The notes beneath the pieces are model-generated. The model made no database searches. It had not been told where the DNA came from and worked only from the letters and a program-made list of their open reading frames with translations. A DNA stretch of 64,000 nt from Cyclobacteriaceae bacterium (GTDB lineage: Bacteria > Bacteroidota > Bacteroidia > Cytophagales > Cyclobacteriaceae), in assembly GCA_019638355.1 (NCBI GenBank), contig JAHBTY010000002.1, positions 1 through 64,000 on the forward strand. The letters are read 5' to 3'. The translations under genes were made by a program, and so were the position numbers. Shown in pieces: positions 7,037 through 15,439 of this stretch (position 1 is its first letter; each line of letters starts with the position of its first letter).

Positions 7037-7507
7037 ATGAAGGGCTTTGAAACTTTTAAAAACCTGGAAGAACTAGACAACGAATCGAAATACCTGGTAC
7101 ATAAAGCCAAAGAAGCTGCCCATCATGCCTATGCACCTTACTCCAAATTTCATGTAGGCGCTGCTCTTATGCTGGAGGATGGCACAGTGGTTACAGCTTC
7201 TAATCAGGAAAATGCATCGTACCCGTTGTGTATGTGTGCCGAACGTGTAGCACTTTATGTAGCAGCCACACAGCATGGAGGCAAACGTATTACAAAAATG
7301 GCGGTGGTAGCACATAAGAAAAACCATAAAGAACTCGCACCTGCCACTTCGTGTGGAGCATGCCGGCAGGTGATGGCCGAGTTTGAAGAACGTCAGCACA
7401 AACCCTTTGAAGTAATTATGCACCATACCGACAGCCAGTGGATTAAGTGTGCCTCGGCCAACGTGTTATTACCATTTGTATTTACCAGCGAAAGTCTGAT
7501 CGATTAA
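7037..7507 (+). CDS. cdd: Cytidine deaminase
   Basis: This 156-residue zinc hydrolase converts cytidine and deoxycytidine to uridine forms in pyrimidine salvage. Zinc-site motifs are intact: MCAERVALYVA (Cys plus the proton-shuttling Glu) and TSCGACRQVMAEF (two more Cys). The substrate motif YAPYSKFHVGAAL is present near residue 35. Three Cys ligands and about 150 residues point to the tetrameric class. It is followed after 16 bp by the SiaC-like gene and then the ABC fusion gene on the same strand, which may be one transcript. Confidence 0.95.
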   Translation: MKGFETFKNLEELDNESKYLVHKAKEAAHHAYAPYSKFHVGAALMLEDGTVVTASNQENASYPLCMCAERVALYVAATQHGGKRITKMAVVAHKKNHKELAPATSCGACRQVMAEFEERQHKPFEVIMHHTDSQWIKCASANVLLPFVFTSESLID

Positions 7508-7523
7508 TTTAATTCTTCTACCA

Positions 7524-7886
7524 GTGCAAAAACTTAGTATTGACGCAACTGATTTAACTCCAGCTGTAATTTTGGATGCAGCCACACGTACCTTCAAATT
7601 TGAAGGACGATCGTTAACCGATAATCCGGGAGAATTTTTTAAACCCATAAAAGCCTGGTTTAAAGAGTACGTTAAGAAGCCAAATCCAGTAACTGTACTA
7701 GTTACCCGGTTTGAATATATCAACACGGCCACACAACGCGAACTGCTGGATATCATTAAAACACTTGAACCTGTTGCAGGATCAAAAATAGTGTGGCAAT
7801 TTCTGGAAGATGATGAAGACCTGGAAGAATGCGGACAAGAGTTGGCTCAATTGACTTTCTTGCCCTTTGAATTTCAACCATATTAA
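7524..7886 (+). CDS. SiaC-like regulatory phosphoprotein (DUF1987)
   Basis: This 120-residue protein begins with GTG at 7524. It resembles the DUF1987/SiaC family in the opening beta-strand region TPAVILDAATRTFKFEGRS and in LTDNPGEFFKPIKAWFKEY, NPVTVLVTRFEYINTATQRE (phosphorylatable Thr/Ser position) and the acidic WQFLEDDEDLEECGQEL. In Pseudomonas, SiaC is phosphorylated by SiaB, dephosphorylated by SiaA, and regulates a diguanylate cyclase. No SiaA, SiaB or GGDEF gene is nearby; the neighbours are cdd and a TerB-ABC transporter fusion. The partner in this organism is therefore unknown. Confidence 0.75.
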   Translation: MQKLSIDATDLTPAVILDAATRTFKFEGRSLTDNPGEFFKPIKAWFKEYVKKPNPVTVLVTRFEYINTATQRELLDIIKTLEPVAGSKIVWQFLEDDEDLEECGQELAQLTFLPFEFQPY

Positions 7887-7920
7887 TTTAATTAGCAGGT
7901 AAACCCGGAGTTTCCGTTTT

Positions 7921-10900
7921 ATGAGTGAAGAAATCCTCAAAGCCCTCACCCAGCTATTTGCCATTATAACCAAACAAGATGGCGGAGTATCAGAGAATGA
8001 ACGCCAGTTTGTAATCGATTTCTTTCAGCAGGAACTTGAAAAGTCGGCCATTGAAGGCTACTTACAGCTGTACGATACCATGTCGGGTTACAGCGAACAG
8101 AAAACCCCACACGTTGACGACAAAAATCAGAATTTAACATCCGTTAAAGACTCCATCAAAACGCTTGCGATCTGTAAAAAGATTAACAAAACACTCACCC
8201 AAAAACAAAAGGTGATTGTACTCAATAAAATTCTGGAGCTGGTCGGATCGGATAAGCATTTTACACCACAGCGTATGGAAATTGTAAACACGGTTTCAAC
8301 TGTGTTTAATATTGTGCAGGACGAGTACAAGTTGATTGAAACTTTTGTTATCTCAGAAGATGCGGCCAGACTCAACTTCAAGGATATTCTGGTTGCTGAT
8401 GAAGGTACCCAAAAACTCGCACCCCTTCAAAAGCATATTCATACGCATGTACACGGACACTTGATCTTTCTGCGTGTAAGTAGTGTGGGCATGTACTTTG
8501 TAAAATACCTGGGCACCGATGCGAATGTACTAAACGGTTTCGCTATGAAAGCCGGCCGAATTTACCTGTTTTCGCAAGGAAGCACTATTAAAACACCCGA
8601 TGGAAGTGCGCTTTATTACAGCGATTTAGTTGCCGCTTTTAATGAAGAATACCAGGCTATTAAACTTTCATTTACGGCCCGTATTGATGAGTATAAATTC
8701 AACAATGGCACCGTTGGTATTCGCGATGTACAACTTGCGGAAGGGCCTGGCAAATTAATTGGCATCATGGGAGCCAGTGGTGCAGGCAAAACTACGTTAC
8801 TCAATATTCTGGCAGGCCTCGAAAAACCCACCAATGGCGAAATTAAAATCAATGGTTTTAATATACACACAGAAAAGCGAAACATAGAAGGTGTTATTGG
8901 TTATGTTTCGCAGGATGATTTGTTGATTGAAGAGTTAACCGTTTACCAAAATTTGTATTACAATGCTCAACTGTGTTTCGCCAACCTGAGCGAAACCGAG
9001 ATTGATTTTCGGGTAATGAAAGTTTTGGAAGACCTGGGTCTTGATCAGCGAAAAGATTTAAAAGTAGGAAGCGTATTAGATAAAAAAATAAGTGGCGGCC
9101 AGCGTAAGCGATTAAACATTGCGTTGGAATTAGTACGCCAACCGGCTATTCTATTTTTAGATGAACCAACCTCAGGTCTTTCTTCGCGCGACTCAGAAAA
9201 CGTAGTTGATTTACTGAAAGAACTTTCGTTAAAAGGCAAATTGATTTTTGTCGTCATCCATCAACCCTCTTCCGATATTTACAAGATGTTCGATAAGATG
9301 TTGATTATGGATACCGGTGGTTATCCTGCATTTTACGGAAACCCGGTTGAAGCCATTACTTACTTTAAAAAAGCCACCCATCAGGTAGATAGCAACCGTG
9401 GCCAATGCGAGGTTTGTGGAAACGTAAACCCTGAGCAGATTTTTAATATAATGGAAGCCAAGGTTGTAGATGAATACGGACAACCTACTTTCAAACGAAA
9501 AATTACCCCGGCTCAATGGCATGAAATGTATAGCCAAATTCCACGGCCAGCCAAGGCCGAAGAAGTAAGAGAAATTCCCCCTCGCAGTTTACACATTCCA
9601 TCTCGCGTCAGGCAGGCAATCATTTTTGCTACGCGCGATTTTCTGGCGAAGCTCAGCAACCGGCAATACCTCCTCATCAATTTGTTGGAAGCCCCGGTGT
9701 TGGCGCTGTTATTGGCATTCGTAATTCGTTATCGCAGCGCCCCCGATGGTTCGGAATATCTGTTCCGCTACAATGAAAACTTCCCAGCCTTTATGCTCAT
9801 GGCCATTATTGTAGCTCTGTTTATGGGTTTAACGGTAAGTGCCGAAGAAATTATCCGCGATCGAAAAATTTTAAAACGCGAGTCGTTTCTAAACCTGAGT
9901 TGGAGCAGCTACCTCTACTCAAAACTCGGAATTTTATTTTTACTCTCTGCTGTTCAAACATTAACCTTTATCGTAATTGGAAATCTGATTTTGGAAATTC
10001 ATGGAATGACATGGGCCTTTTGGTTAATTCTTTTTACCACTTCGTGTTTTGCAAATGTTATCGGATTAAATATATCCTCTGCATTTAATTCGGCTGTAAC
10101 AGTTTATGTTCTTATTCCGCTGCTGCTTATTCCGCAAATGATTTTAAGTGGTTTACTTTTCGATTTTGACAAACTGAATAATCTGCTCAGCACAAAAGGC
10201 AAGGTACCCCTGGTAGCCGATTTAATGACTTCGCGATGGGCATACGAAGCAATGGCTGTGCACCAGTTTAAAACCAATGAATTTGAACAACATTACTTTG
10301 AGTACGAACGTGCCGAGGCTATGGCCGACTACAAAGCTGCCTACCTGGCCGATGAATTGCATACCCGCAATCAATACCTGTTGGAATTTATTAAAACCCC
10401 CAGCGATACCGCTAAAGCAAATGTGAACAAGCGCATTCTATTTACCGAATTGCGAAATGAACCATATCGTGAAGGCATTGAAACACTAGACCTTAAAGAA
10501 GTTTTTTTAAAAGACGGATATTCGGCCTCTACCGGACTGCTGCTAGACCGTTATTTAGATAAGTATAAAAATCATTACCAACAAGAATACAACCGCAATG
10601 CAAACCTGATTGAGAAACGAATGGCCTTTGAAGAACAACAAGGTTTTAGCGTGCAGCACGAAAAGAACAAATATTACAATGAAAGCCTGGCCGATTTGGT
10701 ACGAAATGTTACAGCCAAGGAACGAATTATAGAATACAAAGGAGGCCTAATACAAAACATTAATCCCATCTTTCAACATCCCAATCCGCACCACCGGTTT
10801 GATTACCGCGCCCCATTCTTTATAGCCGAAAAAAATCTGGCCGGCTGGACGGTAAGCACCTACTTTTTTAACCTGCTTGTAATTTGGTCAATGACTGCCT

Positions 10901-10983
10901 TCTTCGTTATAACACTTTATTTTGAATGGTTAAGAAGGTTTATTGGCATGTTTAGTAAATTTAAACTTACATGGAAAAAATAA
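7921..10983 (+). CDS. TerB-ABCG fusion: ABC transporter ATPase/permease with N-terminal TerB-like domain
   Basis: This is a 1020-residue multidomain protein. Residues 1-150 are helical and resemble TerB (QLFAIITKQDGGVSENERQF is the TerB acidic motif). Residues 150-240 form a predicted beta region (FHA-like position, uncertain). Next is an ABC ATPase with Walker A GASGAGKTTLL, signature ISGGQRKRLN, Walker B AILFLDEPTSGLS and H-loop VVIHQPSSD. An ABC2/ABCG-type permease follows with six or so membrane segments (ALLLAFVIRY, FMLMAIIVALFMGLTVSAEE) and a long soluble insert, ending with a last membrane helix near residue 985. The order ATPase-then-permease matches the ABCG/White type. A CEVCGNVNPEQ motif lies between ATPase and permease. 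The substrate is unknown. The ATG at 7921 is 34 bp after the SiaC gene. Confidence 0.88.
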   Translation: MSEEILKALTQLFAIITKQDGGVSENERQFVIDFFQQELEKSAIEGYLQLYDTMSGYSEQKTPHVDDKNQNLTSVKDSIKTLAICKKINKTLTQKQKVIVLNKILELVGSDKHFTPQRMEIVNTVSTVFNIVQDEYKLIETFVISEDAARLNFKDILVADEGTQKLAPLQKHIHTHVHGHLIFLRVSSVGMYFVKYLGTDANVLNGFAMKAGRIYLFSQGSTIKTPDGSALYYSDLVAAFNEEYQAIKLSFTARIDEYKFNNGTVGIRDVQLAEGPGKLIGIMGASGAGKTTLLNILAGLEKPTNGEIKINGFNIHTEKRNIEGVIGYVSQDDLLIEELTVYQNLYYNAQLCFANLSETEIDFRVMKVLEDLGLDQRKDLKVGSVLDKKISGGQRKRLNIALELVRQPAILFLDEPTSGLSSRDSENVVDLLKELSLKGKLIFVVIHQPSSDIYKMFDKMLIMDTGGYPAFYGNPVEAITYFKKATHQVDSNRGQCEVCGNVNPEQIFNIMEAKVVDEYGQPTFKRKITPAQWHEMYSQIPRPAKAEEVREIPPRSLHIPSRVRQAIIFATRDFLAKLSNRQYLLINLLEAPVLALLLAFVIRYRSAPDGSEYLFRYNENFPAFMLMAIIVALFMGLTVSAEEIIRDRKILKRESFLNLSWSSYLYSKLGILFLLSAVQTLTFIVIGNLILEIHGMTWAFWLILFTTSCFANVIGLNISSAFNSAVTVYVLIPLLLIPQMILSGLLFDFDKLNNLLSTKGKVPLVADLMTSRWAYEAMAVHQFKTNEFEQHYFEYERAEAMADYKAAYLADELHTRNQYLLEFIKTPSDTAKANVNKRILFTELRNEPYREGIETLDLKEVFLKDGYSASTGLLLDRYLDKYKNHYQQEYNRNANLIEKRMAFEEQQGFSVQHEKNKYYNESLADLVRNVTAKERIIEYKGGLIQNINPIFQHPNPHHRFDYRAPFFIAEKNLAGWTVSTYFFNLLVIWSMTAFFVITLYFEWLRRFIGMFSKFKLTWKK

Positions 10984-10997
10984 CACCATTTACTGCA

Positions 10998-11028
10998 TTT
11001 GCCCGGCCCGGTCTAATGCTTATTTTTG
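10998..11028 (+). promoter_or_regulatory. Bacteroidota-type promoter (TTTG / TAnnTTTG)
   Basis: TTTG at 10998-11001 and TATTTTTG at 11021-11028 are separated by 19 bp, matching the consensus -33/-7 boxes used by the Bacteroidota primary sigma factor. The predicted transcription start is about 11035, giving a short leader before the ATG at 11048. It would serve the two secreted-protein genes that follow. Confidence 0.6.
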
Positions 11029-11047
11029 TAAACAACCCCTTATAGTT

Positions 11048-11944
11048 ATGAGACTCTTGGTTATAGGATTGGTGGCCTGCCTGGTGGCCAGTTGTTCATC
11101 AGGAAAAAAACCGGATGACGAAGCTTTTCTGAAAAGCCTTGAGAATGAAAACTCTGCCGGCCCCGGTGTGGACGAAGATGTTATCAATGCGATACTGGAA
11201 CAGATCCCCAGTCCATTAGAAATATCTGTGCTGTTGAAAGAATCGGGTACTAAGTACACACCTGAAATGCTTAATTCGGCCAATAACCTTCCCAAGTACA
11301 ACAGCAACTACAAGAAAGCACTTAACCTGGGGGTTTACGGAACTGATCTTGGTTACACTAATATATTTGGTCGCAACCAGGATGGTATTAAATATATTTC
11401 ATCCATTAAATCGCTTGCCGATGAGTTGAACATCGGGCAATTTTTTGATATGGTTACCATTGGGCGGCTGGCAGCTAACAGCAAAAATTTAGATTCGCTC
11501 CTGCTGATTACCACCATGAATTTTAACCACATCAATCATTACCTGCAAACACAAAAACGCGATAACCTAAGTGTATTGTTACTTACCGGGGGTTGGATAG
11601 AAGCTATGCAGATTACCTGCCAAACGGCTGTAAAAAATCCTAAAAACAAAGAGCTACAGGAAAAAGTAGGCGAGCAAAAAATTATTCTGGAACAAATCCT
11701 GCTTTTGTTCTCGTTCTATCAGGATGATGCTAACATGGCTGCTTTGATGGCCGACCTTGAAAAATTAAAGGTTGCTTTTGAAAAGGTTGATATCAGTTAT
11801 ACGTACCAGGCATCAACCATGGAAATTGTTAACGGGGTTGCGGTAATTAAAGACAACAGCACAACATCCATTAACATTACTCCTGAAAACGTTGAAGAAA
11901 TTAAAAACATTACCAATTCCATTCGCGAAAAAATAATCAGTTAA
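11048..11944 (+). CDS. Lipoprotein of unknown function
   Basis: This 298-residue protein has a lipoprotein signal peptide (MRLLVIGLVACLVASCSSGK, lipobox VASC, Cys17). The mature part is helical and includes ILEQIPSPLEISVLLKESGT and the DLGYTNIFGRNQDGIKYISS segment, typical of an uncharacterised Bacteroidota lipoprotein family. No enzymatic motif was seen. The ATG at 11048 was chosen because it starts the signal peptide; an upstream in-frame ATG at 10943 lies inside the ABC gene. A promoter of the Bacteroidota type lies directly upstream. The next secreted-protein gene begins 18 bp after its stop. Confidence 0.75.
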   Translation: MRLLVIGLVACLVASCSSGKKPDDEAFLKSLENENSAGPGVDEDVINAILEQIPSPLEISVLLKESGTKYTPEMLNSANNLPKYNSNYKKALNLGVYGTDLGYTNIFGRNQDGIKYISSIKSLADELNIGQFFDMVTIGRLAANSKNLDSLLLITTMNFNHINHYLQTQKRDNLSVLLLTGGWIEAMQITCQTAVKNPKNKELQEKVGEQKIILEQILLLFSFYQDDANMAALMADLEKLKVAFEKVDISYTYQASTMEIVNGVAVIKDNSTTSINITPENVEEIKNITNSIREKIIS

Positions 11945-11962
11945 CATCCATACGCCCTCGTT

Positions 11963-12385
11963 ATGAAAAAGTTTGTATTTATTGTTTTAGGTCTGGCCTC
12001 ATTCGGCATGAGTCCCATCCCCGATCAAAAATGCGATGCAGAAAGTTTTGCAACTTCCTGCATTCCTAAATTGGCAAACGGGTTTAACTTTTTAAAGAGT
12101 TATAAAGTAGATGGTGTTTCAAAAGACAAAGTAGAATACAGCTATGTATTTACAAAAGGCACACAGTATATGATAAACCTGTGTGCGAACGGAAATGCTA
12201 CTGACGGTATTGTGGTGAGTATTTTTGATAAAGAAAGAAACAAAGTAGCAACCAGTAAAGTAAACGGCCAATTTATATCAGCTATAGCTTACCCCTGTAA
12301 TGCCACCGGCATTTATTACATACAATACACATTCGATGATCCGTCTGGCCATTGTGGCGGAAGCGCTTTGGGCTTTAAACGGTAA
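11963..12385 (+). CDS. Small secreted protein of unknown function
   Basis: This 140-residue protein has a cleavable signal peptide (MKKFVFIVLGLASFGMSPIP). The mature domain has four or so cysteines (CDAESFATSC, NLCANG, YPCNATG, GHCGG) and is beta-rich (SYVFTKGTQYMINLCANG), suggesting a small disulfide-stabilised beta-sandwich in the periplasm. It is not recognised as a named family. It is probably co-transcribed with the preceding lipoprotein and ends just before a strong terminator. Confidence 0.65.
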   Translation: MKKFVFIVLGLASFGMSPIPDQKCDAESFATSCIPKLANGFNFLKSYKVDGVSKDKVEYSYVFTKGTQYMINLCANGNATDGIVVSIFDKERNKVATSKVNGQFISAIAYPCNATGIYYIQYTFDDPSGHCGGSALGFKR

Positions 12386-12407
12386 TTCAATTTGAATAAT
12401 ATCATTT

Positions 12408-12446
12408 CAGAGCGGCTATTGGTAAAACCAATAGCCGCTCTGCTTT
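12408..12446 (+). terminator. Intrinsic terminator hairpin
   Basis: CAGAGCGGCTATTGGT (12408-12423) pairs perfectly with ACCAATAGCCGCTCTG (12427-12442) around an AAA loop and is followed by a CTTT stretch. The stem is long (about 16 bp) with a weak T run. It separates the secreted-protein genes from the hydrolase gene. Confidence 0.75.
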
Positions 12447-12458
12447 AAAAAGTCAACC

Positions 12459-12878
12459 ATGCAAAAAGAACTTACAATTAAGTTTAAAGCCCGGTACTTT
12501 TCTTCAGGTGCGGTAACAACTACTACAAAGCATATTTGGTTCGTATTCCATGGCTACGGGCAACTGGCCGCGCTTGGATTTTCACAAGGCGCTGCCACTG
12601 CTTCCAGGTGGGCTGCCGATAATCGAATCCGGTTCGATCGATTAATTCTTTGGGCTGGTGTTTTTCCTGCCGATATGGATTTTAATAAACTTGGAAATTT
12701 ACTTCAGCATAAAGAAGTACTGGAAGTATATGGTACCCATGATCCGTTTCTTACCGAAATACGCATCAAAGAAATGGCTCAGTTAAATCAAAAGCTTGGC
12801 TTAAACCCAACCGTAATTTCATTTGATGGCAAGCATGAACTAAATGCAGCCGTTCTTAAAAAACTTTCTGATGGGTAA
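12459..12878 (+). CDS. Alpha/beta hydrolase with internal in-frame deletion
   Basis: This 139-residue protein is related to carboxylesterase/phospholipase-type hydrolases of about 210 residues. Visible elements are the early HGYGQLA motif, the nucleophile elbow GFSQGAATASRW, LILWAGVFPADMDF, the Asp segment VYGTHDPFL and the His segment FDGKHEL. In normal members about 60-70 residues separate the HGYGQ strand from the GFSQG elbow. Here they are directly joined (HGYGQLAALGFSQG). The frame is kept, so a clean deletion is inferred. Ser, Asp and His are retained, but the beta-sheet strands and helix between them are gone, so activity is doubtful. Confidence 0.75.
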   Translation: MQKELTIKFKARYFSSGAVTTTTKHIWFVFHGYGQLAALGFSQGAATASRWAADNRIRFDRLILWAGVFPADMDFNKLGNLLQHKEVLEVYGTHDPFLTEIRIKEMAQLNQKLGLNPTVISFDGKHELNAAVLKKLSDG

Positions 12879-12890
12879 GTGTAAATTTTT

Positions 12891-13742
12891 TTACACACCC
12901 AAATCGCCCCCATCTGAAATTTCGATCAGCAAAAGTTTTACTTCTTCTGCCTTGGCATGCTCGCCCATTTTTTCGAACGACATAATTAGGTTGCGCAAGG
13001 CTCTGCGCACAATTTCAACAGCATTGCAAGGTTCAAAAAACGATTGCTGCGGCACCAGGTGCAATTCGTGAATGTAGTTTTCAATATCTTGTTTGGAAAA
13101 GATTAACCCCCTGTTAAAGGCATTGATATAAAACTGGTGATTATCGTCTTTATAAGTTAGGATAAACAAATTGGGAAGGTTTACTCCATATACCGGCAAT
13201 TTTAACTTTTGTGCTACCAGCATGTAAATAACGCAAAGTGTAATGGGGTTACCTTTGCGACTTTCCAACACTACATTAATCATGGAGTTACCAGGCGAAT
13301 GAAAATTCTTGGTATTGGCGCCAAACTTCAGTTTATTAAAAATTACACTATTAACTATTTTAACCTGATCGAGTGGGTATAACTCCGGCCTGAATTCGAG
13401 CCACGTTTCGTAATAAATCTGTTCCAGTTCTTGCTTGAGTTTTTCCAATTCAATATCCGGGTATTGATAGGTTGCCACTATCCACATGCCGGTTAGCAAA
13501 TCTGGTTCGGGCGATTTATACCAGTGTACTAATCGCTCTTTTACCAAATCGTACTGCAAGGTATGAATCAACTCCTCAATGCGGCTTTGCACTTCAGGAT
13601 TCAGGTTACTCTCCCACTCCTTTTCCAGAAATGGAATTGCCTCGGTACCTAACGATAATATTTTTGACTGTACGTGATCGGCTATTTGCTTATCGTCATC
13701 ATCCAGCAGGGAAACAAGCGCCTTTAATTCATTTTCCGACAT
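12891..13742 (-). CDS. SirB1-type transglutaminase-like protein
   Basis: This 283-residue protein resembles the UPF0162/SirB1 family (Transglut_core2): an N-terminal helical region (MSENELKALVSLLDDDDKQI), then SVIFNKLKFGANTKNFHSPG and the Cys motif GNPITLCVIYMLVAQKL. The usual next motif holds the putative catalytic His (P-x-H-F). Here it reads GVNLPNLFILTY, with Leu in its place, so a classical Cys-His pair is not obvious. The ATG at 13742 was preferred over one at 13769 because conserved sequence starts there. It lies 56 bp downstream of the carboxylase gene on the same strand and may be co-transcribed. A role in peptidase-like or scaffold function is unknown. Confidence 0.8.
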   Translation of the reverse strand: MSENELKALVSLLDDDDKQIADHVQSKILSLGTEAIPFLEKEWESNLNPEVQSRIEELIHTLQYDLVKERLVHWYKSPEPDLLTGMWIVATYQYPDIELEKLKQELEQIYYETWLEFRPELYPLDQVKIVNSVIFNKLKFGANTKNFHSPGNSMINVVLESRKGNPITLCVIYMLVAQKLKLPVYGVNLPNLFILTYKDDNHQFYINAFNRGLIFSKQDIENYIHELHLVPQQSFFEPCNAVEIVRRALRNLIMSFEKMGEHAKAEEVKLLLIEISDGGDLGV

Positions 13743-13798
13743 CGGCACAAGATTATTAAAAAAAACCAATTGCGGCCATAGGGGCCGCCACTTAAAAA

Positions 13799-15424
13799 TC
13801 AGGTCTGGATTACACCTACATTAAATTTTTCTACAGGTGCATGATTGGCCGCAGCTATACCGGTTGAAATTACCTGGCGTGTATGGAGCGGGTCAATTAC
13901 ACCATCTACCCATAACCGCGCAGCAGCATAGTAAGGACTCAGTTGTTCGTTATAGCGTGCGGTAATTTCTTTTAATAACTGATCCTCTTCTTCCTTTGAA
14001 ATTGCTTTACCTTGAGCTTTCAAGGCACTTACCCGAATCTGCAACAAGGTTTTAGCCGCTGAGTTGCCACTCATCACAGCCAGTTGTGCCGTGGGCCATG
14101 CATAAATTAAACGTGGATCGTATGCCTTACCGCACATGGCATAATTACCCGCTCCGTAAGAATTACCCAGCAGGAATGTGAATTTAGGAACAGTAGAATT
14201 AGCCATGGCATTCACCATCTTGGCACCGTCTTTTATAATTCCTCCGTGTTCTGCTTTACTCCCTACCATAAAGCCACTTACATCCTGCAAAAAAATTAAC
14301 GGTACTTTGCGTTGGTTGCAGTTCATAATAAACCGTGCGGCTTTATCGGCTGAGTCGGAGTAGATAACACCGCCCATCTGCATCTCGCCTTTTTTTGTTT
14401 TTACCACTTTGCGTTGATTGGCTACAATACCAACAGCCCAACCATCTATTCGCGCAAAGCCGCATAACAAGGTTTTTCCGTAAAGGCTCTTGTATTCTTC
14501 AAACTCTGAATTATCCACCAACCGCTTGATAATCTCCAGCATATCGTACGGCTTCACGCGATCGGCCGGCATTAATCCATAAATTTCTTCCGGTTTTTCT
14601 TTTGGCGGTTGTGGTTTAATCCGATCAAAACCGGCCACTTCTCGAGCTCCTATTTTATTAAACAACTTCCGAATGTAATCCAGGCAAGCCTGGTCGTTTG
14701 GAAATTTATTATCGGTTACTCCTGAAATTTCGCAGTGCGTGGTGGCACCACCCAGTGTTTCGTTATCAATGTCTTCGCCAATGGCAGCTTTTACTAAATA
14801 CGATCCGGCCAGAAAGATTGAACCGGTCTTATCAACAATCATGGCCTCATCGCTCATAATGGGCAGGTAGGCACCACCGGCTACACAACTTCCCATAATG
14901 GCCGCTATTTGCACAATACCCATTGCGGACATTTTTGCATTGTTGCGAAACTGGCGTCCAAAGTGTTCTTTGTCGGGAAAAATTTCATCCTGCATGGGCA
15001 AAAACACTCCGGCACTATCCACCAGGTAAACAATGGGCAACCGGTTTTCCATGGCTACTTCCTGTGCGCGTAAATTCTTTTTGGCAGTAATCGGAAACCA
15101 TGCACCTGCTTTTACAGTAGCATCGTTGGCAACAATTACGCATGGGCGACCTTCAATGTATCCAATGCCGGTAACAACGCCACCCGAAGGGCAACCACCT
15201 TGATCGGTGTACATGCCCTCGCCTGCAAATAATCCAATTTCAAGAAAGCCAGTTGATTTATCAATCAGGTAGTCGATGCGCTCGCGTGCCGTTAGTTTCC
15301 CTTTTTGATGTTGTTCGGATATTTTTTTTTCGCCACCACCCAGTTGTGTTTTGGCAGCTTTCGCTTTGAGTTGACTGCAAAGCTGTTTTAACTGGTCTTC
15401 ATTTTTATTGAACTCCAGATCCAT
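13799..15424 (-). CDS. Acyl-CoA carboxylase beta subunit (methylcrotonyl-CoA type)
   Basis: This 541-residue biotin-dependent carboxyltransferase has two crotonase-like halves. In the first are GGCPSGGVVTGIGYI, NDATVKAGAWFPITAKK, YLVDSAGVFLPMQDEIFPD and GSCVAGGAYLPIMSDEA. In the second are GFMVGSKAEHGGIIKDGAKM and FLLGNSYGAGNYAMCGKAYD. The sequence fits methylcrotonyl-CoA carboxylase beta better than propionyl-CoA carboxylase (LGGATTHCEISGVTDNKFPN). That would place it in leucine/isovalerate breakdown. The biotin-carrying alpha subunit is not in the window. The stop of the MlaD gene is 15 bp upstream on the same strand, so amidase, MlaD, carboxylase and the SirB1-like gene could form one operon. 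Confidence 0.9.
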   Translation of the reverse strand: MDLEFNKNEDQLKQLCSQLKAKAAKTQLGGGEKKISEQHQKGKLTARERIDYLIDKSTGFLEIGLFAGEGMYTDQGGCPSGGVVTGIGYIEGRPCVIVANDATVKAGAWFPITAKKNLRAQEVAMENRLPIVYLVDSAGVFLPMQDEIFPDKEHFGRQFRNNAKMSAMGIVQIAAIMGSCVAGGAYLPIMSDEAMIVDKTGSIFLAGSYLVKAAIGEDIDNETLGGATTHCEISGVTDNKFPNDQACLDYIRKLFNKIGAREVAGFDRIKPQPPKEKPEEIYGLMPADRVKPYDMLEIIKRLVDNSEFEEYKSLYGKTLLCGFARIDGWAVGIVANQRKVVKTKKGEMQMGGVIYSDSADKAARFIMNCNQRKVPLIFLQDVSGFMVGSKAEHGGIIKDGAKMVNAMANSTVPKFTFLLGNSYGAGNYAMCGKAYDPRLIYAWPTAQLAVMSGNSAAKTLLQIRVSALKAQGKAISKEEEDQLLKEITARYNEQLSPYYAAARLWVDGVIDPLHTRQVISTGIAAANHAPVEKFNVGVIQT

Positions 15425-15439
15425 TGCAATGGGGTTAGC

